Under the pieces are notes generated by a model. It saw only the letters and a program-made list of their open reading frames with translations. It was not told the origin of the DNA and ran no database searches. Positions 1 through 9,100 of a stretch of 64,000 bases of DNA are shown one piece after another. Both the position numbers and the translations under genes were made by a program. Source of the stretch: Modestobacter sp. Leaf380 (GTDB lineage: Bacteria > Actinomycetota > Actinomycetes > Mycobacteriales > Geodermatophilaceae). Within the stretch, counting starts at the first letter, position 1; each line of letters begins with the position of its first letter. The stretch lies in contig NZ_LMQC01000001.1 in assembly GCF_001424485.1 (NCBI RefSeq), positions 780,411 to 844,410 of the forward strand, in the 5' to 3' direction.

Positions 1-33
1 CGCTGTCGGCCGCGCGCACCACCGGGACGTCGG

Positions 34-1158
34 TCAGCACGGCAGCGCCGCCGGTGCCTGGCCACGGCGCACGAGTTCCGCCTGGACGGCCTGCAACCGG
101 CTCCGCCGCTCGCCCAGCCGCTGCTCGAGCCGGACCCGGGTGAACTGCTCGGGGTCCCCGACCAGCTGCACGGGGCGGCCGAAGCGCTTCATCAGCGGGA
201 CGGCCGCCTTGCCCTGGGGCACCAGAGCGAGCAGCTCGCCGGTGGCCTGCACCGAACCGATCAGCAGGGTGCGGGCGTTCTCGAGCTGCTCGACCGACCA
301 GGTCGCGGGGTCCCCGCCGGCCAGCACGTCGAACCGGTCGGCCAGGTACAGCAGGTCCCCGCCACCCAGCGCCGGGGCCGATCCCGGCCGCCCCCACGCC
401 CACGGGTCTGCCGGGTCCGCGGCGTCGGCGGCCCGCAGGGAGAAAACCTGCACCACGCCCACCCCGCAGGCCGGGCAGGGCCCGTTCCAGGCCCAGCCCT
501 GCGCGCCGGAGTCCGCGACCGGGGTCATGCCCTGCACCGGCAGCGGCCGGCCGCAGGTGTGCGTGCGGGCCTCCAGCAGCATGGCCAGCTCCCGCACGCC
601 ACGGACCGCGGGCCCACCGCGCAGCAGCACCCGGCTCGGCCACTCCCGCGCCGCCCGGGCCTGCAGCGGCAGCACGGGGAGCCACGCCACCGCCAGGACG
701 ACGAACGGGGCCAGCATGGAGGGCTCCTGCGGGTTGCCGTCGCCGTAGACGTACCAGAGCAGGAAGGCCCCGATGACGCCGCAGACGACGGTGGCCAGCC
801 GGGCGACGAAGAAGCCCTGCTGGTAGTCCCCGGAGTGCAGCGCCCGCTTCACCCCACGCCAGGACAGCGCGCTGAGCAGGAACAGCGTCCCGGAGAACAG
901 CACCGTCTTGACCAGCGACAGGAACACCCCGTCCGGCCCGGTCCAGGTGGCCGCCAGCAGCCACAGCGACAGCACGAGCAGGCCCAGCGGCATCAACGCC
1001 ATCAGCGCGACACCGACGAGCACCGACACCGGGGGGCGCAGCTCGCGCAGACCGCGCAGCACCTCCCGGGTGGGCGGCCCCTCCCCCGCCGGGGGCCGGG
1101 CCGCGGCCAGGACCTTGCGCGTCTCCATCAACGGCGGCAGCTGCCCGGGCCGGCTCAT
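34..1158 (-). CDS. Predicted multipass membrane protein of unknown function
   Basis: 374 aa from an ATG at 1158, with an AGGG-type ribosome site about 9 nt upstream; a longer in-frame extension would run under the divergent SUKH gene and is rejected. After about 50 polar residues there are four hydrophobic segments (about residues 52-75, 85-105, 120-140 and 150-170). A cytosolic-looking C-terminal half follows with a CPAC motif, which could bind metal or be redox-active. The last 40 residues are rich in Arg and Glu, suggesting a helix. I do not recognise the family. It is divergent from the SUKH-3 operon and lies at the edge of the toxin locus, so an immunity or accessory role is possible but unproven. 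Confidence 0.75.
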   Translation of the reverse strand: MSRPGQLPPLMETRKVLAAARPPAGEGPPTREVLRGLRELRPPVSVLVGVALMALMPLGLLVLSLWLLAATWTGPDGVFLSLVKTVLFSGTLFLLSALSWRGVKRALHSGDYQQGFFVARLATVVCGVIGAFLLWYVYGDGNPQEPSMLAPFVVLAVAWLPVLPLQARAAREWPSRVLLRGGPAVRGVRELAMLLEARTHTCGRPLPVQGMTPVADSGAQGWAWNGPCPACGVGVVQVFSLRAADAADPADPWAWGRPGSAPALGGGDLLYLADRFDVLAGGDPATWSVEQLENARTLLIGSVQATGELLALVPQGKAAVPLMKRFGRPVQLVGDPEQFTRVRLEQRLGERRSRLQAVQAELVRRGQAPAALPC

Positions 1159-1242
1159 GACCCGACCCTGGCACACGGCGGGCGCGGCCACAGCCGTCGT
1201 CCGCAGGTCCGCGTGCTCCGCGCAGCGCGCACGGCCCGCCAC

Positions 1243-1248
1243 TAGGCT
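1243..1248 (+). promoter_or_regulatory. Possible -10 box for the SUKH-3 operon
   Basis: TAGGCT matches the actinobacterial TAnnnT -10 consensus. It sits about 30 nt upstream of the GTG at 1279, which has its own GAGGGAGG ribosome site. No convincing -35 is visible. The same hexamer recurs before several other genes in this window. Confidence 0.35.
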
Positions 1249-1278
1249 CGGCCGCGACGACCGGACGAGGGAGGACCA

Positions 1279-1800
1279 GTGCCCAGCGAGGCCGAGGCCG
1301 CACGAGCACAGTCCTGGCAGGCTGCCCACGCGCAGGCCGACGACGGCCGGTTCGAGCCGCGGGTGCTCTCGGCGCTGCGCGCGGCCGGGTGGGTACCCGG
1401 TCGGGCGCTGGAGCCCGGCCTCCTGGAGGACTGGGAGGACGACATGGCGGCCCTGAGCCGGTTGGTGCCGGCAGTCTCTGCCCACCCGCTCGCCCGGGCG
1501 GCGGTCTCGGAGTTCGGGGGGCTGCACCTGGAGGTGGCGGGGACCCCGCCCGTCCTGGTCTACCCCGCCGACGAGCACCTCGACCCGGAGGCCGCACTCA
1601 CCGCGTCCCGGGAGGTCGACGAGGCCCTCGCCCCGATCGCCCTGGTCGCCGACGGGTGGCCCACCACCGTGGTCACGACGTCCACGGGTCGGACGCTGGC
1701 CGTCCGTGGCGGCCGCGTCCACCCCCTGGGGCCCGACGTCGTCTCCGGGCTCACGTCACTGCTCCTCGGGCCCACCCCCGACACGGGCGTGCCGGCGTGA
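1279..1800 (+). CDS. SUKH-3 family immunity-type protein
   Basis: 173 aa, GTG start with a strong GAGGGAGG ribosome site at 1267-1274. The sequence carries the SUKH-3 signatures: 'AAGWVPGR' around residues 36-43, then a Trp-Glu-rich helix and 'SEFGGLHLEV' around residue 77. SUKH proteins are cytosolic immunity proteins that neutralise polymorphic toxins, often nucleases or deaminases (known for the family). Its stop overlaps the next gene's start (GTGA), so it is translationally coupled to two downstream paralogs. A second SUKH-3 gene lies at 14875-15579 on the other side of the giant toxin frame. Which toxin it protects against cannot be told from sequence. Confidence 0.8.
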   Translation: MPSEAEAARAQSWQAAHAQADDGRFEPRVLSALRAAGWVPGRALEPGLLEDWEDDMAALSRLVPAVSAHPLARAAVSEFGGLHLEVAGTPPVLVYPADEHLDPEAALTASREVDEALAPIALVADGWPTTVVTTSTGRTLAVRGGRVHPLGPDVVSGLTSLLLGPTPDTGVPA

Positions 1801-2426
1801 GCGCACCGCTGCTCTTCCCCGTGGGCCACCTGCTGGGTGCCTCCTACCCGCGCGCCGGGTCTCCCGAGCACGTCGTCCAGGTCCGGGTCGGCCCCGAGCT
1901 CGTCGACCTCGACGACACGTCCTTCTCGCTGTGGGCGCTGGCCCACGGCCTCCCCGGGCACGGCCCCGAGGACCCGTGGACCCGCGAAGCCGTGGAGCAG
2001 GCCGCCCAGGCACAGGGGCTGACCGACGCCGCCGCCCTCCTCGACGCGCTGCTCACCGACCGGCTGCTCGTCGAGGTGGCGGTGGAGCCGGCTCCGGCCG
2101 TGGCCTTCGCGGAGCAGCACCGCCTGCTCCCGCTCGTCGAGGGCCTCGGCAACGACCCGGACGCACCCCAGCTGTGGTCCGTCGGTCCCCCTGGGCAACC
2201 CCTGGTGACGGTGACGGCGGCCGCCTTCGACCTCTTCGAGTGGGCGCACATGGACACCGACCTGTGGGCTGCGTGCCAGGCCGCCGCCCGGAGCGCCCGT
2301 GGTGTCGGACGCACCGACCCGGTGTCGACCGAACCAGAGCTGCTGCTGCTGGCCCTGGTGGAGAGCCTGCACCAGCTGACGACCCCCGGGGTCGTCTGCC
2401 TGGACACCCGGCTGGCCGCCTCGTGA
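1797..2426 (+). CDS. Unknown protein, tandem paralog A, coupled to SUKH-3 gene
   Basis: 209 aa from a GTG that overlaps the SUKH-3 stop by 4 nt (GTGA). I do not recognise a named family. It contains 'LWALAHG', 'PLVEGLGN' and 'FEWAHMDTDLWAACQ', and each has a counterpart in the next gene ('VWRLAHG', 'PLLAGLGN', 'WRWAHLWPDLWSAAE'), so the two genes are tandem duplicates. Composition is acidic and Leu-rich with no signal peptide or membrane segment, suggesting a cytosolic alpha-helical protein. Operon position behind a SUKH immunity gene suggests an immunity or regulatory role in the toxin system; that is inference. Confidence 0.75.
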   Translation: MSAPLLFPVGHLLGASYPRAGSPEHVVQVRVGPELVDLDDTSFSLWALAHGLPGHGPEDPWTREAVEQAAQAQGLTDAAALLDALLTDRLLVEVAVEPAPAVAFAEQHRLLPLVEGLGNDPDAPQLWSVGPPGQPLVTVTAAAFDLFEWAHMDTDLWAACQAAARSARGVGRTDPVSTEPELLLLALVESLHQLTTPGVVCLDTRLAAS

Positions 2427-3061
2427 CCCGCCTGCTCGCCGTCGGCCACTCGATGGGCCCGGTGCACCTGACCCCCGGCGCGGCACCGGACCACCACGCC
2501 GTCCGCATCGGGTGGGAGTCCCACCGCCTCAGCGACCCCGACCAGGTGGTCGTCTGGCGGCTGGCCCACGGTGACCCGGAGGGGGTCCCGGCCACACCGG
2601 AGAGCGTGTCGTCGGCGGCCACCGCTGCCGGGGTGCGCGACCCCGGGGGCGCCCTGGCGTCCTTGGTCGGTCCCGGCCTGGTCGTCGAGGTCGCCGAGGA
2701 GAACGCCGAGGCCTTCGCGCGGGCGCACCGGGTCCAGCCGCTGCTGGCCGGGCTGGGCAACAGCGCCGAGGACCTCATGGACTCGATCGGGTTGCTCGGT
2801 CTCCCGCCGGCGGCCCGGGTCCGCCCGCGGGTGTTCGAGGTCTGGCGCTGGGCCCACCTGTGGCCGGACCTGTGGTCGGCCGCCGAGGGCCTGGCCGCAG
2901 CGGGCGCCGGGGACGACGGCGAGCCCCGCTCGACCGCCGCCGACGAGCTGCTCGGGCTCCTGGACGCGGTCCAGGAGCTGCTGTCGGCCGGCGCCGTCCA
3001 CCTCGACGTCGCCCGCGGGGGCCGACCGGTCCGCCGGCACGAGCTCCGACCGCTGCGCTGA
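2423..3061 (+). CDS. Unknown protein, tandem paralog B
   Basis: 212 aa from a GTG overlapping the previous stop by 4 nt. It is a clear paralog of the upstream 209-aa protein: same length, same order of conserved blocks (WxLAHG near residue 35, a central PLLAGLGN, then a W-rich FExWRWAHLWPDLW segment and a Leu-rich C-terminal helix). No membrane segment or known catalytic motif is seen. The gene ends at a hairpin terminator shared with the convergent giant toxin frame. Third gene of the SUKH-3 operon; function unknown. Confidence 0.75.
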   Translation: MTRLLAVGHSMGPVHLTPGAAPDHHAVRIGWESHRLSDPDQVVVWRLAHGDPEGVPATPESVSSAATAAGVRDPGGALASLVGPGLVVEVAEENAEAFARAHRVQPLLAGLGNSAEDLMDSIGLLGLPPAARVRPRVFEVWRWAHLWPDLWSAAEGLAAAGAGDDGEPRSTAADELLGLLDAVQELLSAGAVHLDVARGGRPVRRHELRPLR

Positions 3062-3081
3062 CCCGGCCCACCCCGACTCCG

Positions 3082-3108
3082 GCCCGCTGACCGGGTCGCT
3101 CAGCGGGC
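3082..3108. terminator. Bidirectional hairpin between convergent genes
   Basis: A perfect 9-bp stem (GCCCGCTGA / TCAGCGGGC) with a 9-nt loop lies between the end of the unknown-gene operon (stop at 3061) and the convergent stop of the giant toxin frame at 3100-3102, which falls inside the right arm. There is no U-tract, as is usual in high-GC actinobacteria. Confidence 0.55.
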
Positions 3109-6100
3109 GGGCGCCCGGTCCCGGGTGAGTGCGGCGACCGCGTCGTCCACCGGGCCCAGGTGGCGCTCGCGCCCGAGCTCCGCTGCCGCGTGCTCGGGCA
3201 GGACGCGCTCGCGGCCGGTGAGCGCGGGTGAGTCGTCGGTCCAGCGCACCTCGACCTCACGCAGCACACCGTGCGGCTCCTCGGGGCCCGCCGGGCACAG
3301 CACGCCCCAGAACGCGTGGCGCAGCCAGTCGCGCGGCAGCCCGACCTCGGCCGGCAGCTCGGCCAGCAGGGCCGCCACCGGCAGGACGACGCCGCGGTCG
3401 GGCACCCCGTCCAGCCCGGCCAGCAGCACCACCGGGCGACCGTGCGGGGTCACCGAGACGCGCACCAGCAGGCGCAGGGACCGGCCATGGGGGCCGGCGA
3501 GGGAGACCAGGGCGCTGACGGTCCGCCGGTCGCCCTCGACGTCCACGGTGAAGCACTCCCCGGTGGCCGGTCCCCAGACCGGTCCGGCGGGGGCGTGCGG
3601 CGGCCCGGCCGGCGGGTGCACCGGCCGTCCCCCCGGCGCTCGCGGCGGCACGGGCGGAAGTGGCCGCGGCAGCCCCGTCTGCGGAGGACCGGACGGGTGC
3701 CGGGGCGGTGTCGGATCCCCACCGGGGCGCCCCGGCTGGGCCGGGGGGGCCGCCGGCGGGGCGGGGACGGTCGGGGGCGGCGTCACCGGGGTGGGCGACG
3801 TCGGAGTCGGGGTCGGCGGCGTCGGAGTCGGCGGGGTCGGGGTCGGCGGCGTCGGAGTCGGCGGGGTCGGGGTCGGCGGCGTCGGAGTCGGCGGGGTCGG
3901 GGTCGGCGGGGTCGGGGTCGGCGGGGTCGGGGTCGGCGGGGTCGGGGTCGGCGGCTGGACCTCGGGCACCGGGAACGGTCGGTCCTCCACCCGCTGGGCC
4001 GCCGGGGCCGTGACCTCGCGGACGTGCGGCTCGCGGTCCCAGCCGGTGCTGTTCGCGATCGCGCGTCCCCGGGCCCACACCGACTCCTCGCCCGACCGGG
4101 CCCGGTCGGGCTGCGCCGGGTCGACCGGGAGTGGTCCTGCGCCGTCGACGGTGTCGTCGGGGGACGGTCGGCCCTGGGTGCTGGACCCGGTCCCCGGCGG
4201 GGCGAGCAGGACGCCCACCAGGTCGTCGAGCGCCCGCTGCAGCTCGACGGTCTCGGCGCCCAACGCCGCGAATGCCTGCCGGTGTTCCGCGGCGAGCAGC
4301 AGCGCGGAGTGGTTGCCGATCTGGGCGTCCCGCGCGGTGGTGCGCGCGAGGGTGTCGTCGGTCAGCTGCCGTTCGGCCAGTGCCGCCACCGGCGCCAGGA
4401 GCAGCCCTGCGCTCGATGTCACGGCGCTGCCGAGCAGGGCGCGGTCACCGACCGCCCAGGTCGCCAGTCCGCCGGCGGGCAGCCCACCGGCGGCGAGGGT
4501 GGCGACGGCGGCCGCCCCGGTCAGTGCGCCGGCGGTGGCGGCCGGCGCGGCGAAACGGGCCTGGTACTCCCGCAGGGTCTGCCGCGTCGCCCCCTCCGGG
4601 GCCGTCACCGGCGCGGCAGCCGCAGCGCCGAGTGCCGCCCGGTCGGGGTCAGCGGCGGTCGTGGTGCCCGCGACGACGTCGGCCCGGCCGGGCTCGGGAG
4701 CGCTGCGCAGCCGGTCGAGCGCCCGGGCGAGGTGTTCCTGCCTGGCCCCGGCGGTGGCCGCCTCCTCGGCTGCGACGCGCTGGTCTGCGAGCTCCCGGGC
4801 GACCTCGGTCACCAGCTGTTGGACCTCGACCCGCGCCTGGGCGAGCGCGACCTCGAGGTCCAGGCGGGCGTCGTGCACCGCGCGGGCCTGTCGCAGACCC
4901 GCCGACGCCGGGCTCGCGGCACCGTCGGAGTCCTTGGCCGCCTCGGTGCGCAGGGCGAAGCGACGCTCGATGGCGGCTGCTGCCGGCACGCTGACGACGG
5001 CGACGGCGGACAGCGCGCTGGCGATGAGGCCACCGGGCCCGGCGACGGCGGCGACGACGGTGGCCGCAGCGACCGGGAGCGCCAGCGAGACCAGCCACTT
5101 GGGCAGGTGCTCGGCCCAGCTGGGGGTGGCGGCCGGGCGGGGGTCGCCCACGCTGATGTCGGCCAGCAGCTGCTCGGCCGCGGTCGCGTCGAGCTCGGCG
5201 GTGACCGCCTGCAGCAGGTCGGCCCGTCGCGACACCCACGGCGTGTCCGCCAGGCGCGCCAGGTCCTCCGTCGTCAGCGGGGCGGCGGGGTCGGCACCGG
5301 TCAGCAGGTCCGAGCCGACCAGGTCGTGGGCCGCGACGGCGGCCGCGAGGTCCTGGGTGAGCGCCTTCCGCTCCTGGGAGGGCGGACGAGCCGGTGTGCC
5401 CGCGGCCTGTTCCCGCGTGTCCAGGGCGGTGCGCCGCCGGGCGAGGTCGGTGAAGACGCCCCTCACCTGCAGGTCCAACCAGCTCCCGGCGACGCCGGGC
5501 GCGTCAGCCCGGGCGGGCGCGGCCGCCTCGGTGGGCCCCGTCGGCTCGGTGGACTCGGCCTGCTCCGAGGGCGCGGCCGCCCCGGTCGCCGTCCGGGCCG
5601 GGTCCAGCAGTCGCTGCTGCTCTGCCACCTGGTCGGCTTCCAGGCCCGCCAGTCGCGCCAGGTCGGCGCGCTGCGTCGCGGTGCGGCGCTGGGCGTGCGC
5701 GGTCTCCAGGGCCTGGGCCCGGGCGTCGAGCTCGGCGTTCTTGCGGTCCTCCCGGGCTGCCTTGCGCTGGGCCGTCCACCGCTCCACCAGAGCGGTCGCC
5801 ACCGCGACCACGACGGCGGCGACCAGGGCCCCGACGGCGACGGTGAGCAACGGCCACCCGACGGCCGCCGCGATGCCCACGTTGATCCCGACGCCGACAC
5901 CGGCGGCGATCGTCGCGCCGGTCGCGTGCTTGGCCAGGTAGCGGCCCAGCGACAGCACCTTCTCCCGGGCGCGGGCCCGCCGGGACAGGCCGGCCTCCCC
6001 CGCGCGCTCTGCTGCGAGCCGGTCGGCGGCGTCGGGGCGGACGTCGGGACCCGTCGTCCGGGGCGCCGGCGCGGCAGCCTGCACCGCGACGTCGCCGCCG

Positions 6101-9100
6101 CCGTCCAGCCGCGTGCGCAGCTGGCGCACCTCGTCGGAGAGCGCGGCATCGGCGCGCCGCCCGGCGGCGGCGGTCTCGGCCGACCGCGCGCGCAGCAGCC
6201 GCACGGCGGCGGGCACCCGGTCCTGGGCGTCGACGCGCGTGCCCAGCTGCTCCGTGGCCCGCGCCGCGCCCCGTTCGGCCCAGGCGGTGGAGACACCCGT
6301 CAGGGAGGTGGTGACGACGCCGACCCCGCCGGCGACGGCTCCCTGCGGTGCGCCTGCCGCAGCGCTGAGACCGGCGCCGGCGACCGAGGCCACTGCCCCG
6401 GCCAGGGAGCTGGCGCCGAGGGTCTTGAGCAGGTAGCGCCGGAGCGGGCTGACGCCGCTGTCGACCACCTCGGCCAACGCGGAGTTGTTCAGGGCGAACA
6501 CCAGCGTCTGGACGTCGTCCGGGAGGGACTGGAAGCGCGCGGCGTAGCCCTCGCGCCGCTGCGCGGCAGCCTCGGCCCGGGCTGCCGACGCCGGGTCCGC
6601 GGAGGCGGCAGGGGTCGAGGCGGCAGGGTTCGTGTCCGGGCCCGGGGTGCTGCCGCCCACGGGGGTCAGCTCGATGCCGTCGGCGGTCTCGCCCTGCGCG
6701 ACGACGGCGGGAGCCGTGCTGGAGACGTCCGGCGTCGCTCCGGCTGCCGTGTCGGCGGCGGCCGGCGGCGGGGCGAGGAGCAGACCGAGGCGCTCCAGCA
6801 GCGGCCGCAGTCCCTCCGTGGCTCGCCGGCTCTCACCTGGGGCGCTGGACCGCGTGCGGTCGGCCAGGAGGCGGAGCTCGGCCAGGCCGGTCCGGTCCGC
6901 GACGGTCAGCTGCGGGGCCCTCGACCCGAGCTGCTGCGCCGGGCCCGACGTGAGCACGGGGGGCCCGTCGAGGGCCCCCTGCTGCCGGGCGACGATCGCA
7001 GCGAGCTCGCGGGCGACCGTGCGCTCGACGTCCGTCGAGGGCACCGTGTCGGACACGGTGACCCGGAACAGCGGCCCGGCGGGACCACCGTCGTCCTGGC
7101 GGGAGGACGACCGGGTGCCCGGGGGCAGCTCACCGCTGCGCTCCACCCGGACGCGGAACTCCGCCACGCCGGGGGCCGTGAACACGCGCGTGCCGGTCTC
7201 CCGGTCCCGCCCGGTGGCGGTGACCCCCGCCGCCCGGTGCACCGTGGCCGAGCGCAGGACCCGGTCGACGGCGAGCTCGGCGAGCTGCTGCCCCGGAAAG
7301 CTGGAGACGGCGTCCCCGCCGTCCGGGGTCAGGCCTGCTCGGCCACCAGGCTCGCGTGCGCCTCCTCCAGGGTCTCCCTGGCCAGGTGCACCGGCCGGAC
7401 CCTCCCGGCCCGGACCAGCAGCAGGGGCTCCCCCCGCCGTGACGTCGGCCGGACCACCGCCCACGCGTCCAGGAACGGCCGCGCCCGCCACGGGCCCTCC
7501 GTCGCCTGGTCGTCGACCCCCGTCCACCGAAGCACCGCTGCCACGGCTCCCTCCGGCGTCCCCGGCAGTGCCCGTCCCGTCTCCTCGTCCTGCGGCAAGG
7601 TCCATCCCCTCCCATGCAGCGCCCGGACGACGCACGATCGCCTCGGCCCGCCAGATCAAATGCGTGTACGCCGGTGGCCAGCCCGAGACCGTCCCGTCCT
7701 GCCCGTCGACCCACTGCAGGCCCTGGTCGGTCACGACCGCGGTGAACCAGTGCCCCCCGGCCTCCCCGCGGGCGAACCCGGTGACGTTCCAGTCGACCCC
7801 GAGGACCGCGACCGTGCCCACCGGGGCACCGGCGAGCTGGTCGGCGATCGTGGCCCAGGCCTGCTGGGTGAAGGCAGCGGTGTCGTCCGCGGGGACGACG
7901 GGGGCCGCGGGGTCGGCCGGGGCCGGGGCCGGCGCGGTGGCCGCGGACTGCGGACGGACCCCCGCCCAGTCGTACATCTCCCGGTACTCGCCGCGCCGCG
8001 GGTCGCCCCACGCCGGTTCCACGCCCTGTCCGCCCACGGCGTCGGCCACCCGCCGGGAGCACTCGCCACAGTTGTTGGCCCACTGCGCCGCGGCGTCGCT
8101 GCCGACCGGGTGGACCTGCAGGTTCGGGTTGACGCGCGACACCCAGGAGGTGAGCCGGGGGTCCGCGGCGTGGGCCTGGCGCAGCGCCTGCCGGATGGCG
8201 TCCCCGGGGTCGGTGTAACGGTCGGGCTCCACCTCCGGGCGGGCCGTGCCCGGGTTCAGGGCCAGCGCGTCCATCGCGGCGGTCAGGTCGGCGACCGACC
8301 CGTCCGCGGGAGAGGGCCCCTGCGCTGCCGGGTCCAGGCTCAGCGCGTCCATCGCGGCGGTCAGGTCGGCAACCGACCCGTCGGCGTCCGATGCGGACGC
8401 GGAGTCGATGGGAGCCGGTCGCTGTGCCGCCGGGTCCGAGGTCCGCGCGTCGAGCGCGTCGGTCTGCCCGGCGGGGCCGGTCAGACCGGGGAGCGGACCT
8501 GCTCCACCGAGGTCACCTCGTCGGGCGCCGCCGTCGTCACGTACACGCCCGGCTGGGCCATCGTCAGACCCAGGGTCTCCGCTCGACGGTGGTCCCGACC
8601 GAGGTAGGTCAGCTGCAGCCGGCCCCCGGGGGTCGAGCCCTCCACGCTGAACGGCTCCCCCTGCCACCGGCACGTCGTCCGCACCCGGTACAGCTCGGCC
8701 TCGGCCGCCGGGACCACCCTGCTCCAGCGGCCCGTCCGGGTCGCCGTCCACCGGTCGTCCGGCCGGTCCGGGCTGAAGAGCTTCACCGATCCCGGCGGCC
8801 GGGCGGAGGGCACCGCCTCGAAGGTCCGACCCTGCCACTCCGCCCAGGTGTCCGTGCTCGCTGGGTGCTGCGTCGGTCTGGTCATGCACTTCCTCCGTGG
8901 TGGTGAGGCCGGCGTGCTCCTGACCCGCGGCGGTCGACGTCCAGACCTCGCCGTCGAAGACGCCGAGCAGGGTCTCGCTGCCGTCGCGGCCGACCGACCA
9001 GATCTCGGCCCCGTCCGGCAGGACGACGAACTCGTCGGTGCGGTACTCGGGGACCGCGTGGCCCTGGCTGGCGGTGAAGCCGTTGCCGGTGAACGGCGTC

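Noticed and set aside
3806..3955. Tandem repeat as a CRISPR array
   Set aside because: Units are 15 bp with no spacers and encode PTPTP in frame; no cas genes in the window.
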